Positions 48,446-59,043 of a stretch of 64,000 bases of DNA are shown here, one piece after another. Location of the stretch: the NCBI GenBank assembly GCA_022393335.1, contig JAJEKB010020218.1:124488-188487 (forward strand), given 5' to 3'. How positions within the stretch are numbered: the first letter of the stretch is position 1; every line of letters begins with the position of its first letter. Source of the stretch: Macrotrachela quadricornifera. Its lineage: Eukaryota > Rotifera > Eurotatoria > Philodinida > Philodinidae. Made by a program: the position numbers and the translations under genes. The notes below the pieces were generated by a model. The model had not been told where the DNA came from. It ran no database searches and saw only the letters and a list, made by a program, of their open reading frames with translations.

Positions 48446-50120
48446 AAGAGGTAGGAAAGACTATTGTCCACTGGTGTATCTCATATTTGGGTTCATTTTT
48501 CTATAAAAATTGTTTTTTAAAAGAATTCGAGATTTTTTCACTAGTTTTTTGCCTGTTTCACCGGAATGTTTTCGATACAACATGTAATTTCAATCGATCA
48601 CTCTACCGGCGAAACTGATTTACCATTTCGCAACCGACTCTCGGCACTGATCCATATCATGTCGTAAAAAATGAGTATTCCTAGAAACAAAAGCTGAAGA
48701 CGATTAAAATACTCGAAAGAACTCGAAATATTTCGTTTTACGAAAAATATAGAAGTATAGTATAAATATACAGTACGAAATCAAGCTTTGTGAATCAGAA
48801 CTTGTACTTTTTCAAAAATAAAATCCTATTATGCGACCAGACTTTCCCCCATTAGATCTGATCTTCTAGAATTTCAAAAAATTGAATGTGATGCTGGTTT
48901 CGCACCATCTGGCTTGCTACTACATATATCGAGCTATGACAATCCTCTTTTTTTCTCATTTTTTATGCATTGAACGGCATTTTAATTGAAGTAAACCTCT
49001 CCCCCTCCATATTAGAAGCTCATGGGAGCTTCTAATATGTCCTCCACCTGAAACTTCTGGAGGAAGGCTTCTATTAAGTCCCAAAACATTTTCATAAACT
49101 GTGACTGCAAAAACGATTTGAAAGATTTCTAGAGATTTTCAAGATTTTTATGAATTTTTCAGAAGATTTTTAGCGGTATTTTCAGGTTTGAGCATAGCCA
49201 GATTGGAATCATTGAAAATTTTACCTTAAAATCGAGAAATTTTAGCAGTTTTAGCACGAAAATTCTGGAAAAAATTTAAAAAACGAGAGTGTTTTTGGAA
49301 AATTCATAGGGCTTATAATACGTCAAACACATTGCTCATCTTAGGGAGGGCTTCTAATATGGCAAGAGCGTCTATTATGGGAAGGGGTTTAAGAAAGGAA
49401 TTCAAAATCAAGAGAAATCAGGAGAAATGTCATCAGGAGAAAAGTTTACAAATCAGGAGTCTCCTAGTCAAATCAGAAGGTTTGGCAACCCTGACTACGC
49501 TATAAAAAAAAACGAGTAAAGCATAATAAATCGTGAATTTTTGTTTATTATCATGGCACAAATTCTACTTAGATTTATGATGATAATCAACCCTCCCATA
49601 AATCTTTTTTTTCATAGCTGTTATCAAAGATTTATTATAGGTCGCAAATATGTATTAATTCCAAAAGCGTTTTTGCTTTTCATCAGAATGGTACTGAATT
49701 TTTAAGGATTTCGGTAAATTTTCTTCTCAAAATTAAACGCAAATTAAATTCCTCCTTCTTAATTCATCTTTCAATATCTTTCGCAGCATTCAGTGTAATC
49801 TCAATGAAAATGTGCACACGCAATTAAGTCTAAATATTAGTATAGATGAGTATGCAAGAAGAGATAACACTTTCGTTCGGATTTTTACGACGTTTATTTG
49901 ACTTAGAAAAAAACCTTTCGAAGAGTGTGAGTTTATTTAACTATAGATAAAAGATAACTACACTTGATTTTGTAAATGTTTCGTTTGTTAAAGACGACTT
50001 CATTCTGTTTTTTAGTTGTTGAAAGAAAAAATTTGCTTATTTTGAAAATAGGAAGGTGAATTGATTAAAGAATCGTTCAGCACATTGATGATTAACTTCA
50101 CTATTCGTTTGTACATTACA

Positions 50121-51615
50121 ATGGCAGATATTTCTCTGTTAACATTACCTCCGGAATTATTGTATCTTATTTTCAAACATCTTGATGCATGTTCCATTAT
50201 ATTTTCATTTCGTTTCGTATGTAAACGATTCTATGAAATAACTGATGGATATAATCAATATGAATTAGATCTCGATTCGTTGTCAAAGTTTCGTCTAAAA
50301 AGAATTATTTGTTTCATACGATCAGAAAACATCACTTCACTCGTCCTCAATCTGAGATCGGATGATTCAGATCGAATCAAATTATTTTTCTCTCTTATTG
50401 ATATCAATGAATTAACTCGACTTCGATCGATTACATTAGGCCAAATGAAAAATTCCAAAGATTCCGAACTTTTAAATCAACTTCCTCTATCAAATTTGGT
50501 TTCACTTAGCATTCATTCAGGTGGAAAATCTGAAACCAATACATTAGATTTTATTTTGAAAGTTCTCACTCAATCAACTTTTAATCAATTACATTTAATC
50601 AAATCAGATTATACAATTACAAAAATAATCTAGCCAACTTCATCCATGATCAAACATCTGACAATCAAGTCATGTTCATTAACAGATTACAGTATCATTC
50701 TACAGCGACTATCTCACTTACAAACGTTTATAATAGCACAATTTATTATGGAGAAATCTCTGATATTGTCTTCTATTTGTGTATACTATCGACAATTAAT
50801 ATCATTGTCGATTGGCAATAGTTCTCTATCAATGATTGATTTTGAACAAGTTTTGTCTCTCACACCATCACTTATTATACTTAAATTAATATCGTATAGA
50901 ACGAAATTGGACTCAATTTTGAATGGTTCTGATTGGGAATATTTAATTCAAAGTAAATTATCCAATTTGAAAATATTTCAATTTTTCGTTTCTTCCAATT
51001 TGGGAAAAGAAAACGATGCAAAAGATCTTGATATGATAATTGATCAATTTCAAACTCCATTTTGGTTATACAATAAAAAATGGATTGTTACATGTGATTA
51101 TCTTTTAAAGTACAAAGAGATCAACTTCTATACAACACCAAGAAATATTACAGATTTTATACAACATTCATCATACAACATAACATCAACATTTTCTTTA
51201 CTCACAATGCGCTTTTATTCAATATCAATGGATGTTAATTCTCATCCAAATTGCTCATTTGTTATATAACATCAATGATATTACTGAAACACAAGTATGT
51301 CATCAAAATCGACCTGTCGTAGAAAATTTAGATCTTTAGTTAATTAAATTCTAATATTCACAAACAAATATTCTTTTTCTTTTTAAATAGACATTGACAA
51401 AATTGAACTTAAAAGATCAAAATATGAAAATGTACCATATAAAATATTTGATGTATGCATTGGAAAATAACAAAGTAATTCTATAATATATTTATCATAA
51501 ACAGAAAAAATATTTTATTTTGATTATTTAGTCAATCAAATATATTCATTTAGAAAACAATGTTATAGGTGATGAAGGTGTACAATTTATTGCTGAAATA
51601 TTAAAAATTAATACA
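50121..51615 (+). pseudogene. F-box/LRR pseudogene with in-frame TAG and a frameshift
   Basis: Paralogue of the 45502-39395 gene. From the ATG at 50121 the F-box reads LPPELLYLIFKHLDACS then RFVCKRFYEI. The frame is interrupted by TAG at 50631-50633 and then continues in the same frame (homology resumes at IKHLTIKSC, then DYSIILQRL, HLQTFII). In the paralogue the residue at the stop position is Trp (ISWPYG), so a TGG-to-TAG change is the simplest cause. Near the exon end a frame change is needed to reach the block ending NDITETQ before the donor at 51295. Two LRR exons follow, 51391-51474 and 51532-51615, each 84 nt and phase 0 (for example ENNVIGDEGVQFIAEIL). After that the gene runs into repeat DNA. 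It may be the head of the orphan LRR array at 59044. Stop-codon readthrough is an unlikely alternative. Confidence 0.82.
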
Positions 51616-51717
51616 GTAAAACAAATATTTTCTCTTTTTAATTCTAATTAGGGGTGTCACTTTAACTTTACTTTAAAAGTTAAAGTTAAAATGAGTTGCT
51701 GATACACATTAAAGTCC

Positions 51718-52215
51718 CCAAGTCCTATATAATAGAGCTATTCCTAGGTCCTCATGCACTATATACAAGTAACGCTCGTCGCTATGACTCGCTAAACCCT
51801 CGATTGAAATCGACCTAATTAGGGGTGGTACTTTAAACTTTAATTAAAATGCGACTTTTACAGTCAGTAACGACTACCTTAGATCTTCAAGTTTTATAGC
51901 ATCTAAATATTTATCGGAAATTACTATTCGCTGCGTCCGCTTTTCTATTAGCTGAAAAACTGCCCAATCAGACAGCAGCAAATTGTAACTCGCTTATTTT
52001 ACGGATAACAGTGGAAGATTCTATAAGGACTTTTGTAGAGCATCTTTGATAACCTCAAATTGATCCGAACAACCCTATGTTCGGTCCTTCTTTTTATGGA
52101 GAAAAAACGTCTCGAAATCTGATTGGTCGCAAGTTCCACATTAAGAACACCCTTATAGTATAGCATTTGAGGGCCTATGGATACTCTCATTATATAGGAC
52201 TTGGAGACAGCACCC
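51718..52215. repeat. Inverted-repeat-bounded element containing repeat family A, copy 2
   Basis: CCAAGTCCTATATAATAGAG at the left is matched by the inverted CTCTCATTATATAGGACTTGG at the right. A block AAGTAACGCTCGTCGCTATGACTCGC near the left recurs at about 57690-57720. Repeat family A (minus orientation) occupies about 51985-52140. A TAATTAGGGGTG direct repeat occurs at about 51647 and 51820. Confidence 0.6.
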
Positions 52216-52219
52216 GCGA

Positions 52220-53180
52220 AAGTAGGGGGTGTACACCTTCCCAAAAATTAAAGATTATTTATTATTAGGCATCAAAATGAATAATATTTTTTTGAATCTG
52301 CAAAATATCTCGCAGGAACATTTTCAAAAACATCTTTCAGAGATGTTCTGAGTGGAAATTGAAGTCACGCAATGATCTTTTTATAATAATAATCAGCAAT
52401 TATCGTTGAGATATTGGTCGAAAACATGAAGTTCTACGGCAAGTTGAAGAAATCAGCTGTTTGTTTTACTTAAAATTCTGGCATAAACAATGATTTTTTT
52501 CTACAAAATTCTGAAATATTAGAAATTTTCGCTTCATGAAGAAGTAGTCGCATGGGCATACTCGCCTTGGAAATAACTCTGATCTTCTTGTTTTCATGGC
52601 ATACTTTGCTGCTTCCTACCTTCTTAATATCCGTATTTGTGAGCAGTCGTTGGTAGAGTGACCGTCTTCGGCGGCAGAAGTATTGAGGAATTTTCTTACG
52701 TCAGATACTGGTCGTCTTATTGAGAATTTGCTAGATACAGTCGAGTTTTCTAGGAAAGTTGCAAGAAGTTTTCGCTCCGCGAAAAAATTATTGCATTTCA
52801 AATTGTACGATAACGATGAACACTAAGTCAGATGCGAAAAAATATTTTGCTATCTTCAACCAGACTACCTCAGGGGTCTTACACCCTTCTCCCCTGCCCC
52901 CCCCCTCCCCAAAGCTGAGACCCTGGCATGGGATCTGTCTCTCTCACGTTTTCCGGTATTCAAACGTGTTATAGTCTTAAACAAGAGTAGTATATAAACG
53001 CTGCTCATGTATATATAAATTTGTAGATACAGATATCTGATTTTTATCTAACTTTGAGAAATCTTTACTATTTCGAACACATAATTTATTGATTCGATAT
53101 CTAAATTTAACACGACATTCATCATCAATTTCACTAATAACTAAGACGAGCATAATACAACTGAAATTAACCTCCATTTC
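52220..53180. other. Intergenic upstream of the ART-TPR gene
   Basis: No supported gene. It includes a C-rich run near 52898-52910. An in-frame ATG at 53089 precedes the chosen start of the next gene, but the intervening peptide lacks family support. Confidence 0.45.
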
Positions 53181-53184
53181 AACT

Positions 53185-55836
53185 ATGACTACTACTACAA
53201 CGGCAAAAGATGCACCGGACACTCATCATCATAGAAGACGCATGATCGAAAGCTTTTTGGTCATCTGGCTGGACACCAGTATTGACGAATACAAAACAGA
53301 TTATCAAAACAGATGGATGCAGCTGCAAAATGTTGTCAATGACGTCAATATTTTCAAAAGCTCCGACGAGTGCATTGACTTTCTAAGTGAAATTCATGAC
53401 AAAAAAGCATTCATAATTATAACTGATACTATTGCGGAACAACTAGTACCCCTTATTCATACAATACCACAGTTAGATACGATTTACATCTATTGTGGCA
53501 ATAGATGTGGTCATGCAGAGTGGACCAAGACCTGGGCCAAGTTGAAAGGAATGTACAATGATATCGAACCTATTTGTGAAGCCCTCCTGCTGGCCATAAA
53601 ACAATGTAATCAAGATATCATATCCATGAGTTTTCTCATGACGAGTGAAGAAACATCAGAACAGAATTTAGACCAACTAGATTCCACATTTATGTATACA
53701 CAAATCTTTAAGGAAATACTGTTGGAAATCGAGCATAACGAAAAATCAATCATGAACTTAGTGCTCGACTGTCGTGAACGATACGCAGGTAATCAGCGAG
53801 AACTGAATATTATTAATGAATTTGCACAAAAATATCAATCAAATCTATCGATTTGGTGGTATACACGAGAGTGTTTTATTTATCGAATGGTCAATCATGC
53901 CTTACGAATATTGGAAGCTGACATCATTGTTAATATGGGCTTTTTTATTTGTAATCTTCATCATCAAATCGAGCAATTACATCAGAAACAGGTCGGCAGT
54001 TATTGTAGAAAGCCATTTACTGTTTATCGTGGACAGGGTCTGTCAACAACAGATTTCAAAAAACTCTTGAAAACAAAAGGAGGACTTATGTCCTTCAATA
54101 ATTTTTTGTCTACTAGTAAGAAAAGAGAAGTTTCGATGAAATTTGCTGACGATGCCTCGAAGAAAACGGACATGATCGGAATTGTCTTTGAAATGATGGT
54201 TGATCCATCTATTTCTTCAACGCCATTCGCTGCCATCGCCGAAGTTAGTTGTTTCAAGACGGAAGAAGAAATACTATTCTCTATGCACACTGTTTTCCGC
54301 ATTTGTGAAATCATAACAATTGGCAACAATGATCGGCTGTATCAGGTGGAACTTAAACTAACTGTTGATGATGATCAACACCTTCGCATACTCACAGAAC
54401 GTATGCGAAAGGAGATTGAAGGTTCCGGATGGGAGCGACTCGGTGGGTTGCTGATCAAAGTAGGTCAATTTGACAAGGCTGAAGAGCTTTATACAGCGTG
54501 TCTCGAACAGATATCTAAAGAGAATGAAAAGGTCTCCTTGTACAATAATCTTGGATATGTCAAACATCAACAGAATGATTATGAGAGAGCAATTCAATAT
54601 TACGAAAAAGCATGCGAAATCCTTGAAAAATATCTTCCTGCAACTTATCCATCATTAGCTCAATGCTACAACAACATCGGAGGAGTGTATGATAGTATGG
54701 GAGAGTATTCCAAAGCACTTTCGTTTTACGAAAAAACACTTGAAATTCGGCAAAAAACGTTTCTTCCTAATAATCTCGTTTTTGCTCAATCCTATAATAA
54801 CATTGGTTTGAGGTTTTACCACACAGGAGAATATTTGAAAGCACTTCCAGTTATGGAAAAAGCGCTTGAAATTCGGAAACAAAAACTTCCTTCTAATCAT
54901 CCTGATCTGGCTCAATCCTACCACAATCTTGGTGCAGTTTATAACAAATTGGCAGAGTACTCGAAAGCAATTCCATTGTACGAAAAAGGCCTTGGAATCT
55001 GGGAAAAAACTCTTCCTCGCAATCATCCCGATTTAGCTATTTCCTACAGCAACGTTGGCTCAATGTATATTGAATTGGAAAAATATTCAGAAGCACTTGT
55101 CTTTTACAAGAAATCAATTGAAATTCGACAAAAAATTCTTCCTCTAGACCATGTTGACTTAGCTCGTCTGTATCACAATACTGGCCTCGCATATCATCAA
55201 ATCAAAGAGCACTCGAGAGCACTTTCTTTTTATGAAAAAGCAACTGAAATCTGGAAAAAAACTCTGCCTCAAAATAATACCTCGTTGGTCCTTTCCTACA
55301 TCGGCATCGGTGATGTACACAACAACCTGAAAGAGTACTCAAAAGCGCTTGGGTTTTATGAAAAAGTGCTTGAAATTCAAGAAAAAACTCTTGCTCCAGA
55401 CCATCACGATTTGGCTGTTTCATATAACAGAATTGGCACGATGTATAGCCAAATGCAAAAATACCCGAAAGCACTTTCTTTTCACGAAAAATCACTCGAT
55501 ATTCAACGTAAAACGCTTCCTTCCGATCATCCTGATTTAGGTCAATGCTATGCTAATATAGGTGTGGCATATTTTAATATGAAAAACTATCGGAAAGCAC
55601 TTTCATTTTACGAAAAAGCGCTCGAAATTCGACAAAAAATTCTCTCACCTAATCATCCCGCGTTAATGAGTTCCTACTTCAACATTGCTGGGCTATATGC
55701 ACTCATAGGACAGTACTCCAAAGCACTTACTTTATTTGAATGTCTTTTGGAAATTAAACAACGTTTTCTCCCTCCTCATCATCCCGATATTCAAGATTTG
55801 CGAACAACAATCAAAGATATAAGAAAAAAAATGTGA
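53185..55836 (+). CDS. ADP-ribosyltransferase with C-terminal TPR array
   Basis: Intronless. From the ATG at 53185 (MTTTTTAKDAPD) it gives 883 aa; an upstream in-frame ATG at 53089 would add 32 poorly supported residues. Residues about 20-140 form an alpha/beta domain (FLVIWLD, then IIITDT, then DTIYIYC), recurrent in rotifer relatives and resembling a receiver/TIR-like fold by inspection only. Residues about 170-395 are an R-S-E-type arginine ADP-ribosyltransferase domain: VYRGQ (R282), FLSTS (309-311), and TEEEIL with the E-x-E at about 360-362. All three signature motifs are intact, so catalysis using NAD+ is plausible. From about 420 to the end there are some ten 42-residue kinesin-light-chain-like TPRs (consensus YSKALSFYEKALEIRQK). 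These normally bind protein partners. No signal peptide is seen, so it is probably cytosolic. It lies between copies of repeat family A, and between an F-box head and an LRR tail on the same strand. Confidence 0.92.
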   Translation: MTTTTTAKDAPDTHHHRRRMIESFLVIWLDTSIDEYKTDYQNRWMQLQNVVNDVNIFKSSDECIDFLSEIHDKKAFIIITDTIAEQLVPLIHTIPQLDTIYIYCGNRCGHAEWTKTWAKLKGMYNDIEPICEALLLAIKQCNQDIISMSFLMTSEETSEQNLDQLDSTFMYTQIFKEILLEIEHNEKSIMNLVLDCRERYAGNQRELNIINEFAQKYQSNLSIWWYTRECFIYRMVNHALRILEADIIVNMGFFICNLHHQIEQLHQKQVGSYCRKPFTVYRGQGLSTTDFKKLLKTKGGLMSFNNFLSTSKKREVSMKFADDASKKTDMIGIVFEMMVDPSISSTPFAAIAEVSCFKTEEEILFSMHTVFRICEIITIGNNDRLYQVELKLTVDDDQHLRILTERMRKEIEGSGWERLGGLLIKVGQFDKAEELYTACLEQISKENEKVSLYNNLGYVKHQQNDYERAIQYYEKACEILEKYLPATYPSLAQCYNNIGGVYDSMGEYSKALSFYEKTLEIRQKTFLPNNLVFAQSYNNIGLRFYHTGEYLKALPVMEKALEIRKQKLPSNHPDLAQSYHNLGAVYNKLAEYSKAIPLYEKGLGIWEKTLPRNHPDLAISYSNVGSMYIELEKYSEALVFYKKSIEIRQKILPLDHVDLARLYHNTGLAYHQIKEHSRALSFYEKATEIWKKTLPQNNTSLVLSYIGIGDVHNNLKEYSKALGFYEKVLEIQEKTLAPDHHDLAVSYNRIGTMYSQMQKYPKALSFHEKSLDIQRKTLPSDHPDLGQCYANIGVAYFNMKNYRKALSFYEKALEIRQKILSPNHPALMSSYFNIAGLYALIGQYSKALTLFECLLEIKQRFLPPHHPDIQDLRTTIKDIRKKM

Positions 55837-55839
55837 ATT

Positions 55840-57650
55840 ATATTTTTCTTAGAGTATAAAAAAGTGTTTGTTCATTTAATTCATTGGATGAGAATTTCGG
55901 CTGTTCAAAAGTACTCATAGAAATTTTCGGAACGGAGCATTTTGCGCCGATTTTTTATTATGATCTCTAGTAGCACATGTTCGTTACAATTTGTGGACAT
56001 AAGAAAAAGAACAAGATGTTCGCATTAAAAGGTGTTTAGAAGACCGTAACATTGACAATCATTTTTTTGGAGATGCAGTTCGAAGATTTCACCGAAGTTT
56101 GGCATGAAAATTGTCGAGAAACGAGAGTATCGGTAGTGAGTACTATGTTAATAAATTCCTAAGAATGTGATGATGAGTCATTGAGCTACCAAGACTTGTT
56201 TTGTTCTCCGCTGCGAGAACTTATCATTTGACTTTGACTCTGTTGTGTTCTGTTGACTTGATCCAATTCAAAGAAGTCAAATCAAAAACCTACAATCGTA
56301 TTTATAAACAAGTTATTTAGATAATAAAATCTTTTTGCACTAGATGACCGGAATGAATTAAGAGAGTTCATGAGGCACCGAGGAATCGAAGCACTCCATA
56401 AAAAATATATTTTTGATTTTTTATGTGCATTCAAAAGAGCATCACCTAAAACCACTAAATCCAAAATTTTAGCTCATTTGGATCCATTATAGTGAAGTTA
56501 GCCTATATCAATTTTTCCGGATTACATACCTATTATCAAAAAATAGCAAAAAATTGTTTCATAAATGTTTACTAGGATTATATTGCAACAACTTAGAGAA
56601 TTTTTTCTTATCATGTACCAATAGATAGATGGTCAATAGCTGAAAAGAACGAGCTATTTGAGTTATTATATACTATATGTTTATTGGGGTTTTATGGTCC
56701 AATATGAATGAAATATGACAAAATTAATGATCAATGTTTAATTGTATATCTGCCACCGTATCTCGAAAACAAGCGGGACCAAGCTGAGTCTTTTGTATGT
56801 TACACAGCTTTTCATTCTCTAAAAAATATGGGAAAAAACGTTTACCTTCGAGTCGATATGGGGCTTATATTATCAGATTTTTTAACGACTCTATGATACG
56901 ACTCATAGAATATCGGATCGTTTCATTCAGAAATTTTATTCTGAACTAGACATCATTATATATGAGTAAGAAGTGCGTATTCAGACTGACATTTTAATAC
57001 TGAATATACAGGATTAAATACAGAACTAGTTAGTTCATATTGAATTATGAAATATCAGAACGAGATCCATAAGCAAATCATGAACCAAGACACATGGTCA
57101 AAATTTTATTTTTTGATTTAATATGGTCGTCTAAACTAGTGTTATGCAAAGTCTCTAAAACTCAACTCTTAGCGCCTGAAACTATTCTAGTCAAAAAAAC
57201 TAATCAATACCAATTTTTGATAACTCTTGGATTACTATCAAATGAAATATATAAAATTTTTTTTTCAAAAATTTGAGTTCTATAGTTTTCGTAGAAAATA
57301 AAACTTTTTTTTTGTGAATACACCAAATGATATAGAATTAAAGACTAGATATAACATTTATCCAATCTCATTAGTCTAAATCATCTAAACATTTCTGTTT
57401 TGACAGCAGAAAAGACAAAATCTTTTTCAATGTATCAACTGTTGTACAATTGCATATTAGAGCATGGCAAGATGATTTCTATATACATTATGTAACTTTT
57501 TTCCTCTACAGAATGGTGACATATAAGTTCAAAACTATTTTCACCTTTGGTATCATAAATCATTACAGTAGCGATTTATCTAACAATATGCACATAAGAC
57601 AATATTAAAAGAAATTTTTTTTTATCGAAATAATAACAATTTTCATCAAT
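55840..57650. other. Intergenic, no gene seen
   Basis: AT-rich DNA after the ART-TPR gene. The short frames have no supporting features. Confidence 0.5.
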
Positions 57651-57659
57651 TATATATTG

Positions 57660-58770
57660 CATTAAGTGATGTCAGTGTCTTTATACGCAAGTAATGCTCG
57701 TCGCTGTGACTCGCTCAATCCTTGACTTAAGGATTAAAAGTATTTATATGCTAGTCCACTTTGTCGAGACATCTACTGATAATACCACACATTTGCATCT
57801 GTATCAGTTTTTGTACTTTTATCATTCTCACAATTAAGTATTTAAAAAAAACAATCAAACTTTTATCCTGAGAGAATCTATTTATCTGAGTTCACAACCA
57901 AAAACGTGCGCACCTCCGACTTGAATCTAATCGTTATGTGTACCTTAGGAGGGAAAATTAATTCACCACAGATTGATGCTCATCAAACTATTCACAAACC
58001 AGTAGCGTGGACGCAGATGATCGACTAGGTCTCTTCACTGCATCAAGTTTTTTACCATTTAGATACGTATTTCTCAGTCATAGAATCTAAGATGACGCAA
58101 TTTATTCTTTAATATGTCCTGATATACTCCACTATAATATTCCCATCGATCTTCATAACGTTGCAACACAGGACGTATAACTGTACCTATGATATTGGAC
58201 GTCAGCATCCCGTATTGCTTCCATAATATAAGACTTGGATACTTAACGATATCCCGACAATATCTAACGAGAGGAGCTATGGATAACCTCACCACATAGT
58301 ACATCAAGACCAATCGACGCAATCAGTGTATAGCACTTGAGGACCGAAGGGTACCTTATGTAGACATGCATTAAGCTCGAGTTTCCAGGGTTTGGTCATT
58401 CTCGGTATCGGGAATCCCAAGTATAGTTAGTTACAAAAGAGTTTCAACCAATCAGATTTCGAAGCATTCTTTCTCCATGAAGATAAGAATGCATGATAGG
58501 ATTGTTCACGCCAGTTTGAGATTACGAAAGATGCTCTACAAAAGTCTTCATAGGATCTCCCATGATTGTCCATGAAATAAGCGAGTTACAATCTCTTGCT
58601 ATCTGATTGGCTGTTCCAAAACAATTTCAATGAATCAGATTTCGAAGAAATTTTTCTTCATGAAGATAAGGACGCACCATAATATTGCTCGGGCCAATTT
58701 GAGATTATCAAAGGTGTTCTACAAAAGTCATCATCGAATCTCCCATGATTATCAATTACATAAACGAATG
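57660..58770 (+). repeat. Repeat cluster with two copies of family A
   Basis: A GCTCGTCGCTGTGACTCGC block at about 57698 resembles that at about 51770. Two adjacent direct copies of family A follow at 58445-58590 and 58620-58765, each with ATCAGATTTCGAAG, then CATGAAGATAAG, then ACAAAAGTC. They are in the opposite orientation to the copy at about 51985-52140. The interval between the two repeat clusters contains the ART-TPR gene. Confidence 0.6.
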
Positions 58771-59043
58771 GCGACTTGCTGTCAACTGATTGATTAGTTA
58801 TTCGACTTATGGAGAGGCTAAAGTGTCATCCATAGTCACAATGGAATACTGGAGGACCTAAGATTACGTTCAGAGAATTTCTTTCTCCTGTTACAGAAAA
58901 TAAACAGCATTTAGAGATAAACGTGGAAAGCGGATGGTCAATTTCGAGATCATGACCCTTAATAAAGTCAAGAAAATTGGTCATAGGAACGAGTTATTTA
59001 TCAATGACGATTTTGTTTTAATATTTTTTTATGTTTATTTAAG

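Larger units (their letters stand above)
46705..49493. mobile_element. hAT-like non-autonomous element carrying nested elements
   Basis: The left end CAGCGTTGCCAAATC and right end (inverted) CAGGGTTGCCAAACC match at 13 of 15 positions. CAGGGTTGCCA is a common hAT terminal sequence. Short ATCAGGAG motifs cluster near both ends. The interior contains the piggyBac-like element 47103-47976, the mariner-like MITE 47146-47356 and the foldback 48287-48445. No transposase frame is present. No 8-bp duplication is evident. Confidence 0.55.

Noticed and set aside
54024..55495. Minus-strand frames of 97-123 codons
   Set aside because: They are shadows of the ART-TPR gene on the opposite strand.
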